Below, one piece after another: positions 30,026-37,243 of a stretch of DNA of 51,847 nucleotides; position 1 is the stretch's first letter; each line of letters opens with the position of its first letter. The translations under genes and the position numbers were made by a program. Source of the DNA: Planctomycetales bacterium. Lineage in GTDB: Bacteria > 4484-113. Location of the stretch: positions 1-51,847 of the forward strand of contig JAUWGS010000015.1 in assembly GCA_030606285.1 (NCBI GenBank), given 5' to 3'. Below the pieces are notes generated by a model. The model saw only the letters and a program-made list of their open reading frames with translations. It was not told the DNA's origin and made no database searches.

Positions 30026-31663
30026 CAATCCCATCAGCTCGCGGACATACTTCACGGGTATCGTGCCGTGCGCTAAAAGCTCATTGTGGAACTTACGCAG
30101 CTTGAACTTGTCGCCCGCGCGCGCTTTGTAGTCGGCCAGTAGCTCCAGCATCAGCTTCTTGCCCAAGAGATAGCTCATCGGCTGCGTCGGTGTCTGGCAG
30201 TAGCGGCGAACCTCGGTGATGGCGTTGACCTCCTCCAGCTTCGCTTCCTTCACCAGATATTTCACCGCCTGGCCAAACGTCATCTTTCCCGTGTGCAGGC
30301 TCACGTCCACAATCACCCGGCAGGCGCGCCACAGCGCGTCCTTAAGCTGCAACAGCCGGCTGCGAAGGTCGTGGTAGAACCCCTGCTCCCACATCATCTC
30401 CTCGCAGTAAAGCGCCCAGCCCTCGGCGAACACGCTGGTGTGCATCATGTGGCGCATCTTGTCGGGATGGTACGACGCGACGGAAAGCTGCAGGTGGTGG
30501 CCCGGATAACCCTCATGCAGTGCCGTCACCGCGATGCCCGCCTTCGGATGGCCTTCGAGCTGTTCTCTGGCCTTCGCGCGCGACGTGCCCTTGGCGACCT
30601 TCGTCACCCAGAAGATGCCTTCCTTCTTATCCTCGAACGGCGCGACAGGCAGGTACGCCGCGTACGGAATAATCGGCGCCGCGAAGTCCGGCGTCTCGAT
30701 TACGCGCAGCTTTTCGCGCCTGGGGAAAGTGACGAGCTTGTTTGCGCGCACGAAATCCCGCGCGCGCTTCATCTCCTTGGCATAGAAGTCCACGAGCTTA
30801 GCGTTGGTCGGGTGATCCTGCTTCAGCTCGTCAACTATCCGCTCCCACGACTTCGTGCGGCTGATCTTGCGCGCAACCACGGCAAGCTCCCGCTTAATCT
30901 CGCGGAAATGCTTCCGCCCCAGCTTCAGCAGCACTTCGGCGTCAACGTCCACGTGGTGCTGGTGCTTCAGCGCCGAATTAAACATCTGCTTGCCAACAGC
31001 GAACTTGCCCTTGCTACGCGGCAGAAGATCTTCGCGCAGGAATTTGATGAACCGCTCAAACGCCTTCTCGGCCCGGTCGGTGGCGCCGTGCAGGTCTTCG
31101 CGCAGCTTCGCGAAGTCCTTGCCGCGAATCGCGCTGATGAACTTGCGCGCGGTGGTCTTCAGGAATCCCAGTGCGCCCTGCGCCTCCAGTATCGCGCTTT
31201 CGGTGAACTCCTTCGGCGGACTATCGAGATTCGCCATCGCTTCCCTGAGCCGCGTCGGCACCTGGCGCATCCGCTTTAGCAGCGACCGCGCGCGCTTGTC
31301 CTTGGGTGCGAAGTCGCGCTCGATGAGCACGTAAAGCCCGAAAAGGATGTCGCCGACGTACATCGACGGCTCGCGCATGTGTGCGGGGAAGCGCCGCTCA
31401 AACATCTCCCAGAACTTGAGGTGCCCGGTAACATAGTCTGCGTCCACCCGGTCGTCGCCGGTAAGCTTGCGCAAGTCGAACTTGCCGACCTTTTTTAGCA
31501 TCGCCTTGACGCGGCGGTTGCGCGCCTTCACCGTGGCTTCGTCGTACCTGGTCAGCTTACCGTCGTACTTGTGGATCCCCATCCACGTGGCCCACGTGGG
31601 GAACTCCGCCGTGAAGTAATCGAAAAATTCGTTGCGAAATCGATTAAATGCCTTGTCGGCCAT
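30023..31663 (-). CDS. DUF885-family metallopeptidase-like protein
   Basis: The ATG at 31663 has a strong ribosome-binding site GAGGAGGGAG, and the product starts MADKAFNRFRNEFFDYFTAE. The 546 residues are of normal length for DUF885. The family motif HEGYPGHHLQ, a variant of HExxH with a third ligand-like His, lies in the C-terminal half, followed by FAEGWALYCEEMM. Further family features are the repeated Arg/Lys-rich helices and the CQTPTQPMSYLLG segment. Such proteins are thought to be zinc peptidases, but substrates are mostly unknown. No signal peptide is seen, so it is probably cytoplasmic. A good promoter lies just upstream, inside the end of mnmA. Confidence 0.85.
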   Translation of the reverse strand: MADKAFNRFRNEFFDYFTAEFPTWATWMGIHKYDGKLTRYDEATVKARNRRVKAMLKKVGKFDLRKLTGDDRVDADYVTGHLKFWEMFERRFPAHMREPSMYVGDILFGLYVLIERDFAPKDKRARSLLKRMRQVPTRLREAMANLDSPPKEFTESAILEAQGALGFLKTTARKFISAIRGKDFAKLREDLHGATDRAEKAFERFIKFLREDLLPRSKGKFAVGKQMFNSALKHQHHVDVDAEVLLKLGRKHFREIKRELAVVARKISRTKSWERIVDELKQDHPTNAKLVDFYAKEMKRARDFVRANKLVTFPRREKLRVIETPDFAAPIIPYAAYLPVAPFEDKKEGIFWVTKVAKGTSRAKAREQLEGHPKAGIAVTALHEGYPGHHLQLSVASYHPDKMRHMMHTSVFAEGWALYCEEMMWEQGFYHDLRSRLLQLKDALWRACRVIVDVSLHTGKMTFGQAVKYLVKEAKLEEVNAITEVRRYCQTPTQPMSYLLGKKLMLELLADYKARAGDKFKLRKFHNELLAHGTIPVKYVRELMGL

Positions 31664-31704
31664 AACTCCCTCCTCATTCATTCGCGCTTCTGCGCGCAGC
31701 TCCC

Positions 31705-31733
31705 ATTTTACCACTCACTCGCGCTTGTGTGAA
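31705..31733 (-). promoter_or_regulatory. promoter of the DUF885 gene
   Basis: TTCACA and TAAAAT on the minus strand are 17 bases apart, with TGG before the -10. It starts just after the mnmA stop, so the gene does not depend on mnmA transcription. Confidence 0.6.
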
Positions 31734-31740
31734 AGGGCTT

Positions 31741-32895
31741 TCAGCGTTCTGTGCCAACTCTCTCTATCATCCCGCATCCGATAACCACGTCGCCGTCGTA
31801 GAATACGCACCACTGCCCCGGCGAGATATGTTCCTGCGGAGTTTCGTATCGGACAAACAGGCCGTCCTTCTCTATCGTATCCAGCGTCGCGGGAACTTCC
31901 CTCTGCCGGTAGCGCGTCTTGACCATCACGCGCCGCCCGTTATCCGTGTAGCCGCGCGCGAGCACATTGACCTGCGAAAGCTCAATGCGGGTAATCGGCA
32001 CGCTCCCCGACTCGCCGACAACCACTTCCTGCTTCTCCGCGTCAATGTCCACAACGTACTTCGCCGGCCCGCCGCCCAGCCTGAGTCCCTTGCGCTGTCC
32101 CCGCGTAAAATGCTCGATGCCGTCGTGCTCCCCCAGCGCATCGCCGCTCACGTCACGTATCACGCCCGCCTGCGGTTCCTCACCCGCCACGCGCCGCAGC
32201 CAGTAGTCGACATCGCGCTCAGGCGTCAGAAAGCACGCGTCCTGGCTCTCCGGCGCCTCGTATGTGGGCAATTCCGCTTCCCGCGCCAGCTTACGCACCT
32301 GCACCTTGGTCAGATCCCCGCAGGGGAACATCATCCTTGCCAGCTGCTCCCGCGTGATCACGGCGAGGAAGTACGACTGATCCTTGTCTTCATCCACACC
32401 ACGCATGAGCTGCAGCAGGTCTTTCGTCCTCCCGCGCCAGTCGGTCGGCGAATCGCCCACACGCTTGTCCACCGGCCCGAATGTTTCGCGCGGTCTGATG
32501 CCGATACGCGCGTAGTGGCCGGTGGCGAGGAACTGGCAGTCCAGCCAGTCAGCGACCCGTAAAAACTCGTCGAACTTCACGAAACGGTTGCAGTCGATGC
32601 AGGGATTGGGAGTCCTGCCAGCGCGGTATTCGCTGACGAAACGCCCGATAACCTTATCGCGGAACGCCTCTTCAAGATTCACCGTGATGTGCTGCGCGCC
32701 GATGATGTCGCACGCGCGCCGCGCTCTCACCACCGCATCGGCTGAGCAGCACGCTCCATCAGTCTCATCGTCTAGCAGCTTCGCAGTGAAGCCGAAAACC
32801 TCATAGCCTTCGCGCACGAGAAGAAGCGCCGCGATGCTGCTGTCCACACCGCCGCTCATGGCAACCGCGACCCGGTTCTTCCGCTCCACGCTCAC
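31741..32895 (-). CDS. mnmA: tRNA-specific 2-thiouridylase MnmA
   Basis: A 384-residue protein of normal length. The ATP-binding PP-loop is SGGVDSS at residues 14-20. The catalytic cysteine pair is C102 in NPCIDCNRFVKF and C221 in ESQDACFL. Other family motifs are ATGHYAR and KDQSYFL. MnmA adds sulfur to U34 of tRNAs for Lys, Glu and Gln, using a persulfide on the second Cys. The start is a GTG with no Shine-Dalgarno; an extended -10 box TGT-TAGACT ends six bases before it, so the mRNA may be leaderless. It is divergent from the lipoprotein gene at 32945. Confidence 0.95.
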   Translation of the reverse strand: MSVERKNRVAVAMSGGVDSSIAALLLVREGYEVFGFTAKLLDDETDGACCSADAVVRARRACDIIGAQHITVNLEEAFRDKVIGRFVSEYRAGRTPNPCIDCNRFVKFDEFLRVADWLDCQFLATGHYARIGIRPRETFGPVDKRVGDSPTDWRGRTKDLLQLMRGVDEDKDQSYFLAVITREQLARMMFPCGDLTKVQVRKLAREAELPTYEAPESQDACFLTPERDVDYWLRRVAGEEPQAGVIRDVSGDALGEHDGIEHFTRGQRKGLRLGGGPAKYVVDIDAEKQEVVVGESGSVPITRIELSQVNVLARGYTDNGRRVMVKTRYRQREVPATLDTIEKDGLFVRYETPQEHISPGQWCVFYDGDVVIGCGMIERVGTER

Positions 32896-32901
32896 GGCTT
32901 T

Positions 32902-32910
32902 AGTCTAACA
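32902..32910 (-). promoter_or_regulatory. candidate extended -10 box of mnmA
   Basis: TGT followed by TAGACT on the minus strand, six bases before the GTG start codon. Confidence 0.4.
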
Positions 32911-32927
32911 CGCGATCCTGGAACTTG

Positions 32928-32936
32928 TGGTAGTAT
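32928..32936 (+). promoter_or_regulatory. candidate extended -10 box of the lipoprotein gene
   Basis: TGG followed by TAGTAT, eight bases before the ATG at 32945. It is back to back with the mnmA box, with 17 bases between them. Confidence 0.35.
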
Positions 32937-32944
32937 TTCCCCCT

Positions 32945-34054
32945 ATGAGACGGCTAACGATGGCAACGATGCTCGCAATACTTGCTGCAGCCCTCACGCT
33001 CTGCGTCGGCTGCACGTACACTGACGGCGGCGAGGATGCAGGCAGCGCAATTACCGCGTCCAGTGATTCTACACTCGCAACAACCAGGGAAGACTCGGTT
33101 CCCGTGTTCGTCAGCAAGGCTAAGGTGGGGAAGGATACACGCTACGTCCTGTCGTACCGGGGCCGGGAGGTACACATCTTCGCCGGTGAATCCGGGCTCC
33201 TCGGCGTGAAGGTAGTCGCCGACGAGAGTGAGGCATCCTGGAACAGCCTGTGGCTGGCGTTCAGTCCACGGCGCGTGCGTCCACGGGAACACGGCGAGGA
33301 CGATCTCGCTCCCGATGGCGGGGTGAAGCTGGATTTCGTGCCCGAAGAGCTTCGCGGATACGTGCAGGATGCGCAACAGCTTGCGCTCCACCTCGCCCCC
33401 CAGACTCCACGCACAGGCGAGGAAGCGGCCTCCCCGCCGCGCTCCAGGGCGGTCATCCGCGAGGTGCAACTGCCGCCGATCGCTGCCAATGAACTCGCAA
33501 TTTTCGCGCGAACCGACCGGTTGGCAGTCACCCAGAACCTTAAGTTCCCAGCACGCGAAGCCCCGGGCGAGATGACCAACCGGGGCAGCATCAAGTTCGA
33601 ACGATGTGTTTCGAGTGTCACCTACGTCCCGGCTGGCGCCTGGGCTTCTTTCAAGCTCGTGCTGCGCGACAGCCACACGGTTCATTATGTTATACGCGAT
33701 CAGGCTGGGGATTATACGTCCTACACGGAAGCCTACGCGCATAAACGCGGAGACACGCTAGAAATCGTGCTCGAACAGCTGGTCACCAACAAGGGTGGAA
33801 CTCTATCCATCGACTACTACGAACCGGTAGCCGGTGACCCGATGGTTCTCTCAAACCAGGTGCGTAGAGCAGCCGGCATTACGCTATCACTTCTGGATGC
33901 AGGTGTGCTTGATCTGCCGGAAGACTTCAAGCGCCAACTCATCGTCACTACCACACTCTTGATGGAGCGCGAACAGGTGAGCGACTACAAGGTTCAGCGC
34001 GAGGGGCCTCGCGGAGTTGAGCCTATCTTGCAGGAGTTTGAAAGCGGCAACTAG
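32945..34054 (+). CDS. predicted lipoprotein, unknown function
   Basis: The ATG at 32945 begins MRRLTMATMLAILAAALTLC; the signal ends in CVGC, an imperfect lipobox. The GTG 18 bases upstream overlaps the -10 box and is rejected. The 369-residue product has a Ser/Thr/Asp-rich linker, then a beta-rich domain (DTRYVLSYRGREVHIFAGES) and a second half around SVTYVPAGAWASFKLVLRDS and VHYVIRDQAGDYTSYTEAYA. No catalytic motif is seen. No Shine-Dalgarno precedes the start. A terminator-like hairpin follows the stop. Function unknown; an outer- or inner-membrane lipid anchor is inferred. Confidence 0.6.
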   Translation: MRRLTMATMLAILAAALTLCVGCTYTDGGEDAGSAITASSDSTLATTREDSVPVFVSKAKVGKDTRYVLSYRGREVHIFAGESGLLGVKVVADESEASWNSLWLAFSPRRVRPREHGEDDLAPDGGVKLDFVPEELRGYVQDAQQLALHLAPQTPRTGEEAASPPRSRAVIREVQLPPIAANELAIFARTDRLAVTQNLKFPAREAPGEMTNRGSIKFERCVSSVTYVPAGAWASFKLVLRDSHTVHYVIRDQAGDYTSYTEAYAHKRGDTLEIVLEQLVTNKGGTLSIDYYEPVAGDPMVLSNQVRRAAGITLSLLDAGVLDLPEDFKRQLIVTTTLLMEREQVSDYKVQREGPRGVEPILQEFESGN

Positions 34055-34057
34055 CCG

Positions 34058-34085
34058 CAAGGGCGCTTCGCGAGCCGCGCCCTTG
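34058..34085 (+). terminator. hairpin after the lipoprotein gene
   Basis: CAAGGGCGC and GCGCCCTTG form a perfect 9-bp stem with a 10-base loop, three bases after the stop codon. Only a short T-rich tract follows, and the ribF -35 box begins six bases later. Confidence 0.55.
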
Positions 34086-34090
34086 TCGCT

Positions 34091-34120
34091 TTGGCACGTG
34101 CATTAGGGTTCTGCTATAGT
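34091..34120 (+). promoter_or_regulatory. promoter of ribF
   Basis: TTGGCA and TATAGT are 18 bases apart, with TGC before the -10. The transcript would start about three bases before the ATG at 34130. Confidence 0.6.
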
Positions 34121-34129
34121 GAACCGGCT

Positions 34130-35155
34130 ATGATGTGGCGGACCGCGGTCTATCGCAACTGGAAGCAGCTCGCCGCTCTGCGCGGCAAGAGAGTGGCGAT
34201 GACCATGGGTATCTTCGACGGCATCCATCGCGGGCACATCCAGCTCTTCAACCTGACCCGCGAGCTCGCTGTCGATATGGCGGGCGTCCCGCTTATATTC
34301 ACTTTCAGCAACCACCCGCTCCAGGTGCGCCAGCCGGAACGGGACGTGAAGTTCATCACACTGCCCGGCGAGAAAGTGTTCCTGCTGCGCAAGCTGGGCT
34401 TCGAGCACGTCGCCTGCTTCGACTTCGACTCTGAGTTCATGAAGATGCACGCTTACCAGTTCTTCGCCAGACTCCGGAGTGTCTTCAGACTTCTCGCATT
34501 CGTCGCGGGGCACGACACGACACTGGGCTCCGACCGCGTGAGCTCCGACAGGCGTTTCAAAGAGCTCGCCAAACAGCACGGCTTCGAATTCTTCCGCATC
34601 GGGCCGGTAACCGACGCCGGTGAGCCCATCTCCTCGCGCCGCATCCGCCAGCTTATCCAGGAAGGCAATGTCGCCGCAGCCAACGAGATGCTGGTCTATC
34701 CGTACTTCGTGCGCGGACGCGTCCAGCCGGGGCGCGGCATCGGTAAACGGCTGCTAGGTATCCCCACCGCGAATCTGCACCTGCCAAATGAGAAGCTCCT
34801 GCCAAGAGAAGGCGTCTATGCCGGCAGCTTCCACAAAAGCCGCAGGCACTACCCCGCCGCGCTTGTAGTAATCCCCGCAGGCCGCCGTCCGGGCTTCCTT
34901 CCGCGCGGCCAGCGCGAAAAATCCGCCGCAACCCAGACGGGCGCTGGACAAGGCGCAATGATTGTGGAGGGCCACATCATCGGGCAGGATATCTCGCTGC
35001 AAGGACGCACGACCGAGTTCATCTTCCTTGAACGCCTGCGCGACAACCGCCGGTTCAGGTCAGCCGACAAACTGCAATCGCAGATACATGACGACATCGC
35101 CGCCACGAATCGTATCTTCGAGCGTTCGGTAGTGCGGCTGCAATTCCTGCCGTAG
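34130..35155 (+). CDS. ribF: bifunctional riboflavin kinase / FAD synthetase
   Basis: The 341-residue product has both enzyme domains. The N-terminal FMN adenylyltransferase has GIFDGIHRGH at residues 27-36 and SSRRIRQLIQEG near 165. The C-terminal riboflavin kinase has GRGIGKRLLGIPTANLHLPN and a GVYAGSF strand. The linker around GRRPGFLPRGQREKSAATQT is longer than usual, and the common GxNPTF segment cannot be seen there. RibF turns riboflavin into FMN and then FAD in the cytoplasm. The frame reaches a TTG at 34091, but that codon is part of the -35 box, so the ATG at 34130 (or 34133) is the start. No Shine-Dalgarno: probably leaderless. Confidence 0.92.
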   Translation: MMWRTAVYRNWKQLAALRGKRVAMTMGIFDGIHRGHIQLFNLTRELAVDMAGVPLIFTFSNHPLQVRQPERDVKFITLPGEKVFLLRKLGFEHVACFDFDSEFMKMHAYQFFARLRSVFRLLAFVAGHDTTLGSDRVSSDRRFKELAKQHGFEFFRIGPVTDAGEPISSRRIRQLIQEGNVAAANEMLVYPYFVRGRVQPGRGIGKRLLGIPTANLHLPNEKLLPREGVYAGSFHKSRRHYPAALVVIPAGRRPGFLPRGQREKSAATQTGAGQGAMIVEGHIIGQDISLQGRTTEFIFLERLRDNRRFRSADKLQSQIHDDIAATNRIFERSVVRLQFLP

Positions 35156-35315
35156 CTGCACAAGGTCGCATAGCCCACTCGCCGCTCGTCGCGCCTCAGC
35201 CCATTATTGATGCGGTTCCCGCAAGTACGCGCATGCCAACGACTGCAAATTGCGGCTGCTTCGTTGTGGATAACTATGCGGATAAGTTGCTCAGCCTATT
35301 TAACACCAAAACCCC
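35156..35315. other. non-coding stretch with two DnaA-box-like sites
   Basis: No gene is supported between ribF and the candidate RNA. It contains TGTGGATAA (35265-35273), a perfect reverse DnaA box, and TGCGGATAA (35277-35285), one base off, 12 bases apart in the same orientation. Confidence 0.35.
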
Positions 35316-35344
35316 TTGACACCCCATTGCCCACCGACTATCCT
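35316..35344 (+). promoter_or_regulatory. strong promoter of the candidate structured RNA
   Basis: A perfect TTGACA and TATCCT are exactly 17 bases apart. Transcription should start near 35350-35351, about 11 bases before the terminal helix of the RNA. Confidence 0.65.
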
Positions 35345-35350
35345 GACCGT

Positions 35351-35714
35351 GGTATACCGGACTGGCCCCGTGGAGGGCGAGATCCTTGAAAGGTGGGACA
35401 GGCGGACTTCCCTGGAGGCGAGCTTCCGGCGGATGGAGAAGCTTCGGTTTCCCCAGAACCCGAAAGCGGACTTTAGGAGAGGACCGGAAATAACCAAGCC
35501 CTGCTTCGGTAAGGCATGGCGAGTACCGGAACTCAAGACGACTGGACTCGGCGCGAGTGGAGGGCGAGCCCCGGCAGACCCAAGGCCCGTATACGACCCA
35601 GACGTGGGGGAGATGCGAACCAGCCCACCCCCTTTAGCGGAACCCGGAGGCTCTTCGGAGCCATCGGAGGAAGCCAAAGTAGAGGAACTCCCTGTTGATA
35701 CGGGGCCAGCATCC
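35351..35714 (+). ncRNA. candidate ~360-nt structured RNA, family not recognised
   Basis: The ends pair as a perfect 10-bp helix: CTGGCCCCGT (35362-35371) with ACGGGGCCAG (35700-35709). Inside are three UUCG-capped hairpins: TGG-A-GAAGC/GTTTC-C-CCA (35434-35455), GCC-C-TGC/GTA-A-GGC (35498-35515) and GGCTC/GAGCC (35649-35662) with an outer CCG/CGG. The first two each have one A-C mismatch. Further helices are TTCCGG/CCGGAA (35424-35429 with 35484-35489) and ACTCG/CGAGT (35546-35558). The same frame is open as a 134-codon Arg/Pro-rich ORF (35316-35720), but with AGG, AGA and ATA codons and no ribosome-binding site. I found no match to tmRNA, 6S, SRP RNA, RNase P RNA or group I or II introns. 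Confidence 0.55.
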
Positions 35715-35754
35715 ATTTAAGGCCGGGTTAAAAAGCATCTTCTGTAGGGATTTA

Positions 35755-35957
35755 TGCGCCTTTGGCGCACAGGTTTATGAATTGCCCTAAGCCCCTCCCC
35801 CGAGTACGCCGGGCTTCAGCCTGAGTTCAGCCGAACGGCTCACCAGCCCGGCTCTTACACTGGCCGGAGTGGGGACCTCCAGGTCACCACACCTTGAATC
35901 GCGCGACCTGAAGGTCGCGCGTCCGGTTATGTAGTCCAACAACCGCGCCTTTGGCGC
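35755..35957. repeat. patch of small perfect palindromes
   Basis: No gene is seen from 35721 to 36021. Palindromes are TGCGCC-TTT-GGCGCA (35755-35769), GACCT-CC-AGGTC (35874-35885), CGCGCGACC-TGAA-GGTCGCGCG (35900-35921) and GCGCC-TTT-GGCGC (35945-35957), besides repeat copy B at 35800-35856. The first and last share the core GCGCCTTTGGCGC. Confidence 0.6.
35800..35856. repeat. hairpin repeat, copy B
   Basis: CCGAGTAC is followed by an 8-bp stem GCCGGGCT/AGCCCGGC, with GGCTCACCAG just before the second stem strand, as in copy A at 29907-29959. Confidence 0.5.
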
Positions 35958-36021
35958 TTAACGGCTCAGTCGTGAAGTAGGCGTATCTGAGGTCGTTTGC
36001 GGCAACGGCAACGCTCCGAGC

Positions 36022-36267
36022 TTACTTCCGAAGCGCGCTCAGAAACTCCTCCTCAGACACGCCCATTTCTTTAAGGCGACCGATGAGTCTGCGCACAATT
36101 CTAATGTCGAGGTCTCCTTTATGACTTGGAAGGGTGAAGAAGTCTTGTGAACTCGTCGGCAAGAAGAAGGTAACGTGGCTTCCCCTGGCATGTCGCTGGC
36201 AAAAACCCAGTCGCTTCAATGCGGAACTTGCTTCACGAAAAGTGATGACTGGGAGCTTCTTCCCCAC
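36022..36267 (-). CDS. hicA: HicA-family toxin
   Basis: An 81-residue HicA/YcfA-like protein. It shows the double-stranded-RNA-binding-like fold pattern: ALKRLGFCQRHARGSHVTF with the catalytic-type His after Gly-Ser, the strand ending TLPSHKGDLDIR, and the C-terminal GVSEEEFLSAL helix. HicA toxins cut mRNA, and HicB neutralises them. It starts three bases after the stop of its hicB partner (36271-36645), so antitoxin and toxin are translated together. This is the last gene of two tandem hicB-hicA pairs. Confidence 0.9.
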   Translation of the reverse strand: MGKKLPVITFREASSALKRLGFCQRHARGSHVTFFLPTSSQDFFTLPSHKGDLDIRIVRRLIGRLKEMGVSEEEFLSALRK

Positions 36268-36270
36268 TTT

Positions 36271-36645
36271 CTATGCCACTACCGCTTGCTCGACTGAAAC
36301 TTCACAAGAGACGCTCAGAGTTACCACTTTGAACGTAATGGGGCCATCCTCTAAGAACTCCTTCGGAATAACGATGTCGCTTGCAGGAGCAGTCCAGCGA
36401 ACCGTGCCATTCCTGCTCTTCCTCGGCCTGAGCCCGCAAGACCTAAGATGCTTGTCAAGAATCTTTTCCTCGGCTAGAAATTCAAGGGTTAGCGAGATTG
36501 CTTCTTTAGCCATCTCAATGGCTTCTTTCTCTGTGTCCCCCTGGGAGTAGATATCAAGAATGGGGGAGCCGGCAACATACGCAATCTCGCTCCAGAACAC
36601 TATGCCTGGGACCTTCACGGTCATAGTGCTGGTTTGTTTGCCCAT
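36271..36645 (-). CDS. hicB: HicB-family antitoxin
   Basis: A 124-residue HicB-like protein. The partial RNase H-like domain is recognisable in PGIVFWSEIAYVAGSPILDI, then YSQGDTEKEAIEMAKEAISL, the family signature. The C-terminal part (WTAPASDIVIPKEFLEDG) is probably the dimerising or DNA-binding tail, but no clear helix-turn-helix or ribbon motif is seen. It should bind HicA and repress its own operon. The ATG lies six bases after a perfect TATAAT and lacks a Shine-Dalgarno, so it is probably read from a leaderless mRNA. An in-frame ATG at 36624 is the alternative. Confidence 0.85.
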   Translation of the reverse strand: MGKQTSTMTVKVPGIVFWSEIAYVAGSPILDIYSQGDTEKEAIEMAKEAISLTLEFLAEEKILDKHLRSCGLRPRKSRNGTVRWTAPASDIVIPKEFLEDGPITFKVVTLSVSCEVSVEQAVVA

Positions 36646-36651
36646 AGGGCC

Positions 36652-36660
36652 ATTATAACA
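36652..36660 (-). promoter_or_regulatory. extended -10 promoter of the hicB-hicA pair nearest ribF
   Basis: TGT followed by a perfect TATAAT on the minus strand, six bases before the hicB ATG. The next hicA ends upstream at 36700, so this pair has its own promoter. Confidence 0.55.
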
Positions 36661-36699
36661 TTGACCCGGCTGGTTATGAGATCGTCCCCTACAGGGAAG

Positions 36700-36927
36700 T
36701 CACCGAGTAAGAGAAAGGAATTCCTCAACCGTCAGCCCGGCCTGCCGGATTATCGAGCGCAGCGTCCCTCTGGCGACTTCTTTGTGGTCTGGCACCGATA
36801 GCCTTCTGTAAGGTGGTTTCACATTACGCAGGATGATGTGGCTTCCGGTTTGATGGTCGACCTTGTAGCCGAGCTTCTCTAGAGCCTGGCAGATTTTTCT
36901 TCCCGACAGGACAGGTAGTCGCGGCAT
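36700..36927 (-). CDS. hicA: HicA-family toxin, second pair
   Basis: A 75-residue HicA-like protein: KICQALEKLGYKVDHQTGSH carries the core with Gly-Ser-His, then LSVPDHKEVARGTLRSIIRQ and the C-terminal GLTVEEFLSL. It differs strongly from the HicA at 36022, so the two pairs are not recent copies. It starts seven bases after its hicB partner (36935-37147). Role: mRNA-cleaving toxin held by HicB, by family. Confidence 0.9.
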   Translation of the reverse strand: MPRLPVLSGRKICQALEKLGYKVDHQTGSHIILRNVKPPYRRLSVPDHKEVARGTLRSIIRQAGLTVEEFLSLTR

Positions 36928-36934
36928 CCGGTTC

Positions 36935-37147
36935 TCACACCGCGATTTCGACGATTTCTTCTTCTATCGGCGGCGGGATGGGCTCACCGTGCTTGGCCAG
37001 GCTTTCCAGGTAACCTTTTATCGCATCCTGTATATTCGCCAGCGCTTCTTCGCGTGTATCCCCTTGCGAAACGCATCCGGGCAGCGCCGGACACTCCACA
37101 ACGAACACGCCGTCTTCATCCTGCTCGATTAGAACCCGGTATTTCAT
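36935..37147 (-). CDS. hicB: HicB-family antitoxin, second pair (short)
   Basis: A 70-residue HicB of the short type: YRVLIEQDEDGVFVVECPAL, LPGCVSQGDTREEALANI and a C-terminal IPPPIEEEIVEIAV. It lacks any DNA-binding extension, so autoregulation, if present, needs another protein. A perfect TATAAT lies at 37166-37171 on the minus strand, giving a short leader with AAAAAG before the ATG. It heads the four-gene run hicB-hicA-hicB-hicA. Confidence 0.9.
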   Translation of the reverse strand: MKYRVLIEQDEDGVFVVECPALPGCVSQGDTREEALANIQDAIKGYLESLAKHGEPIPPPIEEEIVEIAV

Positions 37148-37243
37148 CTTTTTCGCCCCAGCATCATTATACCCGCAGTGCGTGCCGCACGTCCGGTTTT
37201 GAGAATTACCGGCCGGAAAGCGTACCCGCCAATGGAGAGGTCA

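Noticed and set aside
35351-35714. tmRNA, SRP RNA or group I/II intron as identity of the candidate RNA
   Set aside because: No tRNA-like end or tag ORF, no GGAAGCAG SRP loop, no intron domain V or P-Q-R-S core could be found.
35316-35720. 134-codon ORF as a protein gene
   Set aside because: No ribosome-binding site, rare Arg and Ile codons, and a helix-rich structure through its whole length; a structured RNA explains the stretch better, though a protein is not fully excluded.
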